47,318 bases of DNA, taken from NCBI GenBank assembly GCA_964461035.1, contig CAYWRI010000009.1:1-47318 (forward strand), read 5' to 3'. Position numbers and translations under genes: made by a program. Shown one piece after another: positions 1-8,177 of this stretch. The first letter of the stretch is position 1. Every line of letters starts with the position of its first letter. This stretch comes from CAYZNE01 sp964461035 (lineage in GTDB: Archaea; Nanobdellota; Nanobdellia; Woesearchaeales; CAYZNE01). Below the pieces are notes generated by a model. That model was not told where the DNA came from. It searched no databases and saw nothing but the letters and a program-made list of their open reading frames with translations.

Positions 1-67
1 AATTATTATTTGTGCAACCGACTAAAACAAATAAAAGCAAAAGAACTAAAATCATTATTTTTCTCAT
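1..67 (-). CDS. Lipoprotein, N-terminal fragment (runs off the window)
   Basis: Only the first 22 codons are present. Reading leftward from the ATG at 65-67, the product has a short basic start (MRKIM), a Leu/Val/Phe-rich hydrophobic core and the lipobox LVGC, then a polar TNNN stretch. That is a typical lipoprotein signal peptide, so the mature protein would be anchored outside the membrane through the Cys at about residue 18. A TATA-like element (TTTATAAA, near 89-97 on this strand) lies about 27 bp before the ATG, which predicts a leaderless transcript. The function of the mature part cannot be judged. Confidence 0.6.
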   Translation of the reverse strand, partial: MRKIMILVLLLLFVLVGCTNNN

Positions 68-266
68 TCACATAATCCAAATTTACACATTTATAAAGTT
101 TTTTATGGCACATAATTAGATACAATAGAAATGAAGGTGAAAGAGTTTCGTACACAACAATTCCAAAACAAAAAAAAGAATTCTTGACACCTCAAACTCT
201 AACGAGTTCTACGGAACCACATTCAAAACCCATCGAATTAACAACCACACCAAACATAACAAGAAA

Positions 267-382
267 TGAGGGGGAAGGGTTTCGAACCCTCGTAGGCACT
301 AAGCCACAGGATATCTTATGAGATAATCATTGCTTCTCAGCTCTTTTGAGTCCTGCCCGTTTGACCACTCCGGCACCCCCTC
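267..382 (-). tRNA. tRNA-Leu (CAA) with an intron
   Basis: The reverse strand folds as a class II tRNA. The acceptor arm GAGGGGG (376-382) pairs with CCCCCTC (268-274), with discriminator A at 267. The T arm is GAGGG/CCCTT with loop TTCGAAA, and there is a long variable arm. The anticodon stem CAGGA (351-355) pairs with TCCTG (307-311). The loop CTCAAA is interrupted after position 37 by about 32 nt (313-344), which can form its own hairpin (TGAGA/TCTCA). Removing it gives an 84-nt tRNA with anticodon CAA. The position matches the usual archaeal bulge-helix-bulge intron site. The long variable arm and the anticodon both support Leu over Ser. Confidence 0.9.
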
Positions 383-544
383 AATATTGTAGTAAGTATT
401 GTGCTTTTTTTAAAAATGTTCTTGTTGTAAAGAACAATTTAATCTGCTTCAAAACTATACACATTATATCCTTAACTAAAATATCGATATATTTATATAA
501 GGGGAAATGTTTTCCAAATATAATAAGTTATACGGGGGTATAAA

Positions 545-1279
545 ATGAGATTAACATTATTAGAACCAAAATTACTAAAAGACAGTATCTCAATCATATC
601 AGACATAGTAACTGAAGCACAATTCAGAATAACACCTGATTCTGTTGAACTTGTAGCAATGGATCCTGCAAGTGTTGCAATGGTCACATATAAATTGCTA
701 AGTAGCAGTTTTTCAGAGTATGACGTGAAAAAAGAAGATGTAATAGGATTAAATCTTAATGATTTTAAACAAGTGCTTAGAAGAGCAAATAATTGTTCTA
801 TAACTCTAGAATTAACAGAGGGAAATCTGAAAATAATTATGAAAGGTAAAAGCACAAAAACATTCTTCCTTCCACTTATCGAACTTGAAGAAAATGAGAG
901 AAAAGTGCCAAGTCTTAACTTTGAAGCAACTGTGGTTACAGAATCATCAGTCATAACTGAAGTTATTGAAGACATGGATATAATCGGAGAAAGCGTAAGC
1001 TTTGAAATAGATAGTAATATTTTGAAAGTTAGTAGTAAAGGCGATAGCAATAAAGCAAGTGTTGAAATTAAATCTGATGACACAACCAAAATTGTTGCTG
1101 AATCAAAATATAAAAGTAAGTATTCAATTGAATATTTAAAGAAAATGATTCAAGGTGCTAAACTATCACCCCAAGTAACTCTTCAATTCTCTAATGATTA
1201 TCCTATGAGAATTGAATATAAAATTCTTAATAAACTTCAATTAGTCTTTATTCTTGCACCTCGTGTTGAGAACGACTAA
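545..1279 (+). CDS. pcn: DNA polymerase sliding clamp (PCNA)
   Basis: This 244-residue protein has the full length of an archaeal PCNA monomer. Family-typical stretches are visible: the N-terminal helix LKDSISIISDIVTEAQF, VELVAMDPASVAMVTYKL, the interdomain segment around FFLPLIELEE, and the C-terminal YPMRIEYKI and LAPRVEND. The clamp is a homotrimeric ring that tethers polymerase, ligase and nucleases to DNA. A TATA element (ATATTTATATAAGG, about 488-503) and a GGGGGT ribosome site 6-7 nt before the ATG support the start. The NucS gene in this window (8178-8927) ends in a motif that would bind this clamp. Confidence 0.97.
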   Translation: MRLTLLEPKLLKDSISIISDIVTEAQFRITPDSVELVAMDPASVAMVTYKLLSSSFSEYDVKKEDVIGLNLNDFKQVLRRANNCSITLELTEGNLKIIMKGKSTKTFFLPLIELEENERKVPSLNFEATVVTESSVITEVIEDMDIIGESVSFEIDSNILKVSSKGDSNKASVEIKSDDTTKIVAESKYKSKYSIEYLKKMIQGAKLSPQVTLQFSNDYPMRIEYKILNKLQLVFILAPRVEND

Positions 1280-1390
1280 TTTATTTTTTATTTATTTTAT
1301 TATCTTAATTCTTTTTTTAGACAATTTATTTCTTAATCAATTCTTTTAATAATTAAACTTAGAACTGACATAGTATGATTATAAAATTTA

Positions 1391-1429
1391 ATAAAAAAAA
1401 AGAAGGACCCCTTAAAAAAGGGAATCCTT
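1391..1429 (-). terminator. Stem-loop with T-run after the 62-aa ORF
   Basis: On the reverse strand AAGGA and CCCTT pair with AAGGG and TCCTT (1403-1429) around an A/T loop, followed by a run of nine T (about 1393-1401). It lies about 25 bp past the stop of the small reverse-strand gene at 1455-1643 and is the expected place for its transcript to end. Confidence 0.55.
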
Positions 1430-1454
1430 GGTTCGGTGTTATTGAGGTAGGGGA

Positions 1455-1643
1455 TTATAATCTAAAGTCGGGTTTGAACTTTACTTTAGTTGAACTTCTT
1501 GCTTTACCTTCGTATGTTGAATAGCTATAGTAGTTTTCAATCTGAGACTTGAATTCATCCTGAATAGACCTATGAGTAATATTATCATCTTTAGGTCGTA
1601 TTTCAGTTCTTTTAATTTCTTGTTCTAGTATCATTTTAATCAC
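1455..1643 (-). CDS. Small hypothetical protein, 62 aa (or 59 aa)
   Basis: This is a charged, soluble-looking small protein with no recognisable domain. It has an N-terminal part rich in Glu/Lys/Arg, a Tyr/Ser patch (NYYSYSTYEGKARSS) and a basic end (KFKPDFRL). Translation could begin at GTG 1643 or at the ATG at 1634, three codons later. A TATA-like TTTATATT lies at about 1679-1688, roughly 25 bp before a probable transcription start close to the ATG. A hairpin with T-run follows the stop. Promoter and terminator together make it more likely to be expressed than a random ORF. Confidence 0.45.
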   Translation of the reverse strand: MIKMILEQEIKRTEIRPKDDNITHRSIQDEFKSQIENYYSYSTYEGKARSSTKVKFKPDFRL

Positions 1644-1750
1644 TAATTTTCTTCTATACCTTACTAATACTTTGGTTAATATAAATATTATTAGTTATTT
1701 TTTCCCTAAAACCGCAAAATTTATATATTATTTCGGATAAATAAGAAAAT

Positions 1751-2683
1751 ATGCCAACCATAAATGAGGATGACCTACCAATAAAGCTAGATTCCTATGA
1801 TAGAGCCATTCTGAATGAATTAGAAATCAACTCAAGAATTAGTTTCCAGCAATTAGGGAAAAAGGTCAGACTTGCAAGAGATACTGCAGCATACAGGGTC
1901 AAGAAATTAGAAGCTCTGGGCGTAATAGATAAGTACACTATAAAAACTAATTATGAATTTTTAGGATTTCAAGAGTACATTGTTCTTTTTCAGCTCTATG
2001 AGACAGAATCTCAGGAATTACAGGGCTTTTATGACTTTCTTATAAATCAAGATAAAGCTGTAGAAATAACTGCATATACTGATAAATGGGATTTAAGGGT
2101 TGTTTTTCACACACATGATGTTCATGAACTTGATGAATTATTATCAGAAATAAACAATAATTATTATCATGTGATTAGTGATCAAGAAATTATGGCAAAA
2201 GCTGGAGCGTTTAGATTTAGAAAAGATGCAGTTAATTATGATTTTGATGATAAGGATAAAGAAATAATTAATATATTGTTCAAGAATAGCCGAGAATCTT
2301 TAATTAATATTGCTAAACAAGTAAATATGAGTTCTGATGCAATAATGAATAGATTAAGAAAATATAAAGACACATTGGTTTTTACAACAGATATAAATTA
2401 TAATAAAGCAGGATTGCATTATTATACTATTCTTTTACGAATGAAAAAATTTACTAAAAAAGAAGAAGCCAAACTTAGTGAATTAATTGTTGAGAATAAG
2501 AGTTTTCTTAAGGCGATAAAAGTTATAGGAAATTGGAACATAATATTAAGTGTTCTTGCAAAAGATGCTCGAGAATTTCATTTATTAATACAAAAACTCA
2601 GAAGTGTGTTTTCACAGAACATAAGAGATTTTGACACATTAATTGCTTACAAAGAAATTAAAAATCAAAAAGGATTTCATTAA
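1751..2683 (+). CDS. Lrp/AsnC-type regulator with two tandem units
   Basis: The 310-residue protein is about twice the usual Lrp length and looks like two Lrp units in a row. Residues 13-65 form a winged helix (LDSYDRAILNELEINSRIS, then RDTAAYRVKKLEALGVI). Residues 70-140 look like the sensing/dimerising domain. Residues 165-215 form a second winged helix (DDKDKEIINILFKNSRESL) and 220-305 a second sensor. Lrp proteins bind palindromic DNA as dimers or octamers, often with amino acids as ligands, and a tandem form could act as a built-in dimer. TATA (ATTTATATATT, about 1718-1729) lies about 27 bp before the ATG, so the transcript is probably leaderless. The ligand is unknown. Confidence 0.88.
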   Translation: MPTINEDDLPIKLDSYDRAILNELEINSRISFQQLGKKVRLARDTAAYRVKKLEALGVIDKYTIKTNYEFLGFQEYIVLFQLYETESQELQGFYDFLINQDKAVEITAYTDKWDLRVVFHTHDVHELDELLSEINNNYYHVISDQEIMAKAGAFRFRKDAVNYDFDDKDKEIINILFKNSRESLINIAKQVNMSSDAIMNRLRKYKDTLVFTTDINYNKAGLHYYTILLRMKKFTKKEEAKLSELIVENKSFLKAIKVIGNWNIILSVLAKDAREFHLLIQKLRSVFSQNIRDFDTLIAYKEIKNQKGFH

Positions 2684-2791
2684 GTTATTATTTTAAAACG
2701 GGCTTAGAAAATCGTTTATAAAGTTGAAATTCAAGTTCCGAATAAATTCTACTAAAAATAATCTAATATGTATAGTTGAAGACTCTTTTTA

Positions 2792-3508
2792 TTATTCTTT
2801 TGAATTCCATATAATGTCAAAGTAGTTTTTAAAAGATTTTACAAAGTCCTTACTTACGATTTTTAAAGTTATTATTCCTTTTTCCTGAATTAATCCTATT
2901 GCGACAGTATCATCATAAACAGTATAACCCACTTTTGAAATATAATTTTTTGAGATTAATTTTATGTTTTCTTTTTTAAAATGTTTTAATTTTTTCTTCA
3001 TACCCTGAGTTTTTACCTGAATAATTTTTATGTTTGATGAAGATAATTTTTTCTCAATAAATTGTTTTGAAACTCCTATTGCATCAAAGAAGAATAATCC
3101 TCCACCCATCCAATAAATAGTTTTTTTTGTTCTGGTTGCTTCTTCAACAATTGATTTTGCCCCTTCAATCCCTTCAATTATTGTTATTTGGGGTGTTGTT
3201 TCTTTATCTTCAAAGAATTTTGTAAGCGTGGGAAGTATTTCGTTAAGTGTACTCTTTTTTTCATCTAAGAACCCTTGTAATGCAATAGGATTAACAGCTT
3301 CGAAATACTTAACATTATTTTTTAATTTGTAACTTACCAAACCTTTTTTTATGAGAATTGCAATATTATCATAAATGCTTCTCCGATGAATGCCTATTTC
3401 TTTAGCTAATTGAACAGCAGTAGATTCGCCTATCTGTAATAAAACCAGATACAATCGGGATTCAGTGTTTGTTAATCCTAAAGAGTTCAGTTTTTGAAGA
3501 ATATCCAT
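2792..3508 (-). CDS. TrmB-family transcriptional regulator
   Basis: The 238-residue protein opens with the TrmB winged helix: LGLTNTESRLYLVLLQIGES (9-28), the recognition region EIGIHRRSIYDNIAILIKKG, and the wing VKYFEAVNP. The C-terminal half carries the usual ligand/dimerisation region (KTIYWMGGGLFF near 130-141, and KNYFDIIW at the end). Archaeal TrmB proteins repress or activate nearby genes in response to sugars and other small molecules. The gene is divergent from the membrane protein at 3608, and inverted repeats lie between them, so that gene and this one are the likely targets. A TATA-like TTAAATAA (about 3530-3541) predicts a short or absent leader. Confidence 0.9.
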   Translation of the reverse strand: MDILQKLNSLGLTNTESRLYLVLLQIGESTAVQLAKEIGIHRRSIYDNIAILIKKGLVSYKLKNNVKYFEAVNPIALQGFLDEKKSTLNEILPTLTKFFEDKETTPQITIIEGIEGAKSIVEEATRTKKTIYWMGGGLFFFDAIGVSKQFIEKKLSSSNIKIIQVKTQGMKKKLKHFKKENIKLISKNYISKVGYTVYDDTVAIGLIQEKGIITLKIVSKDFVKSFKNYFDIIWNSKE

Positions 3509-3539
3509 TATAAATATTAAAAAAAGTCTTAATTATTTA

Positions 3540-3596
3540 AATCTTTCTAATGGTGTGGAAAAATTCACACATTCATTTAAATACTTCGGAAAGATT
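3540..3596. promoter_or_regulatory. Divergent promoter with inverted repeats, likely TrmB operator
   Basis: Between the divergent genes lie an outer repeat AATCTTTC (3540-3547) / GAAAGATT (3589-3596) and an inner GTGTG (3553-3557) / CACAC (3566-3570). The inner repeat sits in an imperfect palindrome with AATG and ATT flanks. A TATA for the rightward gene (CATTTAAATA, 3574-3583) lies about 29 bp before its ATG, and one for the leftward TrmB gene lies at about 3530-3541. The inner palindrome sits between both TATA boxes, a position from which one bound regulator could affect both genes. Confidence 0.5.
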
Positions 3597-3607
3597 CTTA
3601 ACCTTGA

Positions 3608-4024
3608 ATGGATGAAGATATTTTTGATCATAAAAATGTGTATATGGACAAGGACGGACTCAATTTTAAAATAGGTCGAAAAGTTAATTTACTAGAAGTA
3701 ATTGAAGAGGTGGAAAGATATGAAAAACAAGAAAGAAAACAAAAACTAAAAGACAATTTTAATCAATTTAAAAAATATTTTCAATTAAAAAACTTAAAAT
3801 CATATACAATATATGCAATTGTAGCAACAAACACGATTTTTGGCACATGGCTTGCAATTAATTATTGTCCAGGATATGCAGGTTCAAAAGCGAAAGCAGG
3901 AGAATTACCAATAAATTCATCAGGAAAATTCATCGAAGGTCCGTATAAAAATAAATCAATTGATGATGTAATATATGATAAAACAAAAACGTATGTTTGT
4001 TCAATTCTTTTAAAAAATCAATAG
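3608..4024 (+). CDS. Hypothetical single-pass membrane protein
   Basis: This 138-residue protein has a charged cytoplasmic-looking N-terminal part rich in Lys/Glu/Gln (residues 1-57), one hydrophobic segment at about 61-80 (YAIVATNTIFGTWLAINY), and a short outer part containing CPGYAGSKAKAGELP and a second Cys near the C-terminus (YVCSILL). No family is recognised. It is probably leaderless from a TATA at 3574-3583. It faces the TrmB gene across shared inverted repeats and may be its regulated partner. Confidence 0.7.
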   Translation: MDEDIFDHKNVYMDKDGLNFKIGRKVNLLEVIEEVERYEKQERKQKLKDNFNQFKKYFQLKNLKSYTIYAIVATNTIFGTWLAINYCPGYAGSKAKAGELPINSSGKFIEGPYKNKSIDDVIYDKTKTYVCSILLKNQ

Positions 4025-4053
4025 CTCAGACTTAGTCTAATAAGAATTAAAAA

Positions 4054-4620
4054 CTAATCAAGGAATATTTTATGTTTCTCAAGACCTTCTATTTCAAGAA
4101 GAATTCGTTTTAATAAAACGGTCTCAATATCGGGCATGAGTTTAACACGAGTTTTTATGTCTAAAAAATTTTCAAATAGTTTCTCTTCTCTTTGAATCAA
4201 TAATTCTTTAACATGTTTTTTTCCAATACCTGGAAGTAATTCTAATGAATGCATTCTAATTGATAATGGTTGTGCTTTATTAAAAAAATCTACAAATTTC
4301 TTATCATTTTTTTTAATTATTTCTTTAATTATTGGTGTCAACTCTTGTTGTGCAGTATGAGTAAGCTTATTAAAAGGTATTCTCCCATTAATATGGTGAA
4401 TTATTTCTCGCTTACCATCTCCTATGTAAACTTCTGCAAGAGGCTGTAAAAATTCACCTTTTCTTGGAACAAGCTCTAGTAAAGTAAATCTATTTGTTCC
4501 CATAGCTTGGACTATTGCAGTCTTTCTATGCATAGGAGTTTTATCAAATGGATACCCATTAGGTAAAAAATCTAATACTATTGCAATTTCTTCTTTACCC
4601 GCATTATATTTTTGTTCCAT
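4054..4620 (-). CDS. DUF655 family protein (HhH and OB-like, archaeal)
   Basis: The 188-residue protein matches the archaeal DUF655 family: EIAIVLDFLPNGYP at the start, a beta-rich OB-like part (FTLLELVPRKG...VYIGDGKR, 45-75), and a helix-hairpin-helix LELLPGIGKKHVKELL at 126-141. In many archaea this gene sits with rpl21e, rpoF (Rpb4) and ksgA, which links it to RNA or ribosome work; those neighbours are absent here. The family is thought to bind RNA, but its exact role is not known to me. The start fits a TATA (TTTATAAA, about 4660-4668) roughly 40 bp upstream. Confidence 0.88.
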   Translation of the reverse strand: MEQKYNAGKEEIAIVLDFLPNGYPFDKTPMHRKTAIVQAMGTNRFTLLELVPRKGEFLQPLAEVYIGDGKREIIHHINGRIPFNKLTHTAQQELTPIIKEIIKKNDKKFVDFFNKAQPLSIRMHSLELLPGIGKKHVKELLIQREEKLFENFLDIKTRVKLMPDIETVLLKRILLEIEGLEKHKIFLD

Positions 4621-4797
4621 AGTCTATTTACCTTTAATTAATATATTCATACTTTTCAATTTATAAAAGTTATGTAAAAAAGACTGAATAACTCATTTCA
4701 TTAACATAACTATAAATTTTGAAAAATCATATAATTATTACAATCTACAACAATTTTTGACATTTTAATAAAATATCAAATAAGAATAAAAAAATAT

Positions 4798-5262
4798 TTA
4801 TTTCTTCTTTGTCTCAGTTTTAGTACTTGATGTTACTTTAGTACTTGGTGCTACTGCCGAATTCACTTTTAATTTTGGTAATGGAACCGGAGAAGGCAGA
4901 TTCATTGAATTGCTCAATATTAAAGCTTCGATATAACACTTATTAAGTATTGTATTAATAATACTTTGTGCTAATTCATCAGGGAGCTTTTTCTCTTTTT
5001 TCCAATATTCTAAAACTTCTTTATTCTTATCAGGTTCTAGAAGTTCTATTGCATTTCCATGTAATTCAATAATACCCACTTCTGGATCAAAGTCGCATTT
5101 GAATAAGAATTCAAGATTAAGAGCTGATTTCTTCTCAACAAAATTGATTTTTGCTTCTTCAATATTTTTAAAATGTAAATTATTAGATATTTTTATTTGT
5201 CCATTTACTGATTTTTTCTTTTCAACTAAAATTTTTGTAAAATTAAATCCTATCAATGCCAT
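4798..5262 (-). CDS. Conserved archaeal protein of unknown function
   Basis: I place the start at the ATG at 5260-5262 (MALIGFNFTKI), because GAGGGTGA lies 6 nt before it; a longer reading frame begins at 5307 but has no such site. The 154-residue product has a mixed alpha/beta body (about 1-110), a conserved-looking end NMNLPSPVPLPKLKV, and a Ser/Thr/Lys-rich disordered tail. The pattern (opening GFNFTKI.VEKKK, then a Pro-rich NLPxPxPLPK) resembles a small protein family I have seen in DPANN and some euryarchaea, but I know no function. There are no membrane segments or catalytic motifs. Confidence 0.72.
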   Translation of the reverse strand: MALIGFNFTKILVEKKKSVNGQIKISNNLHFKNIEEAKINFVEKKSALNLEFLFKCDFDPEVGIIELHGNAIELLEPDKNKEVLEYWKKEKKLPDELAQSIINTILNKCYIEALILSNSMNLPSPVPLPKLKVNSAVAPSTKVTSSTKTETKKK

Positions 5263-5391
5263 TTTTTCACCCTCAAATGTTATTAAACAAAACGAAACAC
5301 GATTCATTTAAATATTTTTAGTTTTAATTGCCATTTCAAAGCAACATACATTATTGTTCTTAAGAGACCTCCAATTTAAAAACATTTATTA

Positions 5392-5718
5392 ATGAGTATT
5401 ATCAGACATATATTTATGCAAAATAAAAATCCTTTAAAAGAGTATCTTATAACTGCGGCAGAAAACTCTTCAACTGAAAATAACAAATTTAAAATAGAGG
5501 ACAACATGGACTACTCTCAAACAAAGAATGTTTTAGAATATGAACAGGATTTATCAGAACCCACATTAATCGTAACTATTGAATCAGGCTGTCCAATTTG
5601 CATGTCAGATTTAAAAGGAAATGTAGAACAAGGATTTTATTGTGAAAAATGTAATTTATTGTTCACACACTCAGATTTAATTCACTTAGGAACTATGCCC
5701 AAACCTTATTTTGATTAA
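5392..5718 (+). CDS. Small zinc-binding protein (CxxC...CxxC)
   Basis: The 108-residue protein has a poorly structured N-terminal half and a C-terminal zinc knuckle: CPIC (67-70) and CEKC (84-87), followed by NLLFTHSDLIHLG. Spacing and context fit a treble-clef or RING-like single-zinc fold, perhaps for protein or nucleic-acid contact. Two starts are possible. The ATG at 5392 lies only about 15 bp from the TATA-like AATTTAAAAA (5373-5382), so the ATG at 5416 (residue 9) may be the true start. No function can be assigned. Confidence 0.65.
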   Translation: MSIIRHIFMQNKNPLKEYLITAAENSSTENNKFKIEDNMDYSQTKNVLEYEQDLSEPTLIVTIESGCPICMSDLKGNVEQGFYCEKCNLLFTHSDLIHLGTMPKPYFD

Positions 5719-5742
5719 TTGTTTTAAACAAAACAAAATTGC

Positions 5743-7053
5743 TTATTTTATTTCTATTATATCACCAACACTAGGACCATATACTTTTGCTTCAGGAAGA
5801 TTTTCTTTTGTCCAATTACAAATATTATCTACAGATTCTTCATCCCCGTGCTGAACAATAACAGTTTTAGGAGAAACATCTTTAATGTATTCTTGTATTT
5901 CTTTCATATCTAAGTGTCCTGAAAAACCAAATCGTTTAACTTGGCACTTAACTTTTGTTTTCCAGCCTTTCAAATAAATCTCTCCAGTTTCTAGAAGCAT
6001 TCTACCATTTGTTCCTTTACACTGATAACCCACTAAAAAAATAGCATTATTAGGATCTCCCCACATGTTTTTTATATAACTCATAACAGGACCGCCCTGA
6101 ACCATTCCCGACGTTGTTAAAATTATTTTTGGTTGTTTACTTAGAGATATCTTATTACGCTGATTTTGACTTAAAACAAAATTTGCTTTTGTAAAAAACA
6201 TTTTACTAAGAGTTCTTATGTTTTTTATATAACTAGGATTTTCAGTTAATATTTTTCTAGTTATCTTATTTGCCATTCCGTCAAAATAAAGAGGATATTT
6301 GAATCCTTTTTCAAAATAAAGTTTGCTTAGTATTATTAATAATTCTTGAGATCTACCCAATGCAAAAACGGGAATTATAACAGAGCCATTATTTTCCAAA
6401 ACTTTAGTTATTTCTTTCAAAAGTTCTTCAGCAACCTCATTAGTACTTTTTAAATTTCTATAACCATAAGTGCTTTCAACAATAAGAACATCTATTTTAC
6501 CATGATGCTCTTTTGGATTAAGATTTACCATCAAATTACTTTCTCGAGAATTTATATCTCCAGTATATAGAATATTTTTACCATCACTTTCTATAAGAAT
6601 GGATGCACTACCAGGAATGTGACCCGCATTTAAAAATTTAAATTTTATATCTTTTAAATCATACTCTTTATCAAATTGAACAACTCTCGCTTTTGACATG
6701 CATTTTTTTACATCTTTTTTATCATACATAGCATCTAAGTGTTTTATTCTTGCAACTTCAAAAGAATCACGCAAAAGAACTTTAGTTATTGCAATGGTTT
6801 GTCCAGTCATATATACAAAAGGCAATACATTTTTATGATACATTAAGGGTAATGAGCCTGTATGATCAAGATGTGCATGACTTATGAAAACTGCTTCTAA
6901 ATTTGTTAAGTTATCAATAACTTTAGGATAATCATATCCATCTTCTTTGAACTTTATTCCCGCATCAAATAAATACTTTTTATTAGAATTAGTTTGAAAT
7001 TCTATACAACTTCTTCCTACTTCTCTTGCACCACCGTGAAATATGAACTTCAT
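5743..7053 (-). CDS. Beta-CASP metallo-beta-lactamase ribonuclease (aCPSF2-like)
   Basis: The 436-residue enzyme has the metallo-beta-lactamase zinc ligands HAHLDH (59-64), the GHIPGS and YTGDIN segments, and the beta-CASP inserts: ESTYG, SGMVQGGP, and a C-terminal GHLDMKE followed by VQHGDEE. It lacks N-terminal KH domains, so it is like aCPSF2 rather than the termination factor aCPSF1. Such enzymes cut or trim RNA 3' or 5' ends using two zinc ions. AAGGAGG lies 8 nt before the ATG, a strong ribosome site. A structured intergenic stretch lies upstream at about 7190-7425 and could be its leader or an independent RNA. Confidence 0.92.
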   Translation of the reverse strand: MKFIFHGGAREVGRSCIEFQTNSNKKYLFDAGIKFKEDGYDYPKVIDNLTNLEAVFISHAHLDHTGSLPLMYHKNVLPFVYMTGQTIAITKVLLRDSFEVARIKHLDAMYDKKDVKKCMSKARVVQFDKEYDLKDIKFKFLNAGHIPGSASILIESDGKNILYTGDINSRESNLMVNLNPKEHHGKIDVLIVESTYGYRNLKSTNEVAEELLKEITKVLENNGSVIIPVFALGRSQELLIILSKLYFEKGFKYPLYFDGMANKITRKILTENPSYIKNIRTLSKMFFTKANFVLSQNQRNKISLSKQPKIILTTSGMVQGGPVMSYIKNMWGDPNNAIFLVGYQCKGTNGRMLLETGEIYLKGWKTKVKCQVKRFGFSGHLDMKEIQEYIKDVSPKTVIVQHGDEESVDNICNWTKENLPEAKVYGPSVGDIIEIK

Positions 7054-7189
7054 TTGAACGCCTCCTTAATCGATTGATAGTTTAAAACAATTTTGCACTA
7101 ATACATATTAATATTCTTCACATGATATGTGTCTAATACAAACATAATCTTAAATATTAATAACCTGATTTATAAGGATTTTGATTTAA

Positions 7190-7425
7190 AGATATAAACT
7201 AAATTCAAAATTGAGAATAATGAACTACTGATTCAGGTATATCCCTAAAGAAGCAAAAAGGTGTACTGCCTTTCACTGAATTAATTGTTTTTCGAAGGTG
7301 CTGTCGTCCCGTAAGGTACAACCCTTAACGACGCGCATAATCTCACATTTTAATCAGTTCATCTTGATAGTTAATACCTCCTCTTTTGAGACATACCCTC
7401 TGATTCAAAAGGTTTAAATAAACCT
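7190..7425. ncRNA. Structured intergenic region, candidate non-coding RNA
   Basis: The 434 bp between the divergent genes hold no convincing ORF but are locally richer in G+C and structured. The clearest fold is GTCGT (7303-7307) and TAAGG (7312-7316) pairing with CCTTA (7323-7327) and ACGAC (7328-7332). A second hairpin pairs AAAGG with CCTTT (about 7257-7273). Segments near 7233 (TTCAGGTAT) and 7398 (ATACCCTCTGATT) could close the structure. On the reverse strand a TATA-like TTTATTTAAA (about 7411-7422) precedes it, favouring reverse transcription and making it either a leader of the beta-CASP gene or an independent RNA. I could not match SRP RNA or RNase P RNA. Confidence 0.4.
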
Positions 7426-7487
7426 AAGACTTTCTAAATAATAGCATATACAATTTTGTTTAAATAAATAATTAGGAGGAAACTAAA

Positions 7488-7943
7488 ATGCAAACAATAC
7501 AATTATTGATTATTTTACTTGCAGCTTTGTTAATTGGAAGAACACTTGTTAAGTTTCAAAAACAAAAGCTTGACCTTAAACAAACAATATTCTGGATCAT
7601 CATATGGACTATCTTGCTAGTAATAAGCATAATACCTGAAATAATGGGTGTTCCTGCAACAATCTTAGGAATAGGAAGAGCTGTTGACAGTTTTGTTTAT
7701 CTTGGAATCATAGCATTATTCTATATCGCATTTATCTTTTATGGCAAATTAGATGAATTAAGAGAAAAAACAACTAAGTTAGTTCGATTAAATGCTATTC
7801 AACAAGCAGAAATTGAAGAATTAACTGCAAGATTTGAAAAACTTAAAATTGTTTCAACAATTGTTTCTGCTGAAAAACCAGCAAAAACAATTAAGAAAAA
7901 AGTCACAAAGAAAAAATCTACTAAACGAACAAAGAAAAAGTAG
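7488..7943 (+). CDS. DUF2304 family membrane protein
   Basis: The 151-residue protein has three predicted membrane segments (about 4-19, 32-50 and 66-85), then a coiled coil (88-118, KLDELREKTTKLVRLN...) and a very Lys/Thr-rich basic tail. This order is that of DUF2304 proteins, often found beside glycosyltransferases in cell-surface loci. No such partner is adjacent here. An AGGAGG site lies 9 nt before the ATG. The tail, about half Lys, may contact acidic lipids or nucleic acid, which is inference. Confidence 0.82.
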   Translation: MQTIQLLIILLAALLIGRTLVKFQKQKLDLKQTIFWIIIWTILLVISIIPEIMGVPATILGIGRAVDSFVYLGIIALFYIAFIFYGKLDELREKTTKLVRLNAIQQAEIEELTARFEKLKIVSTIVSAEKPAKTIKKKVTKKKSTKRTKKK

Positions 7944-8027
7944 ATAAAATAAATAGTTCAATTTTTTATTTTTTTGATCCAATATTTCTTTAAGTTATTA
8001 TCTCATTTCCGAAAATAAACACAAAAA

Positions 8028-8099
8028 TCCAGTTGATTTGGTATCCCATCGGAGCAGAAATCTTCAAGACGAATTTTTGGTCATTACACCCTGGATACC
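8028..8099. other. Intergenic stem-loop with two competing pairings
   Basis: In the 234 bp before nucS, GGTATCC (8040-8046) pairs perfectly with GGATACC (8093-8099), and TCCAG (8028-8032) with CTGGA (8091-8095). The two right-hand arms overlap, so only one can form at a time. The enclosed 46 nt hold no ORF. It could be a small RNA or a leader switch for nucS, though nucS has its own TATA-like sequence (TTATAAATATATAAA, about 8149-8163) downstream of this structure, which argues against a leader. Confidence 0.35.
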
Positions 8100-8177
8100 T
8101 CAATAAAACTAAGGAGTATTAAACCCCAATTGTGATAAACCTAAAAAGTTATAAATATATAAAATAAATTTTTCTAA

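Noticed and set aside
493..1089. Long reverse-strand frame opposite PCNA
   Set aside because: It is antisense to a clear PCNA gene, has Ser/Leu-rich shadow composition, and has no promoter or ribosome site.
7190..7425. SRP RNA or RNase P RNA
   Set aside because: I could not find the helix 8 GGAAG/AGCAG motif of SRP RNA nor the conserved CR-I/CR-V blocks of RNase P RNA on either strand.
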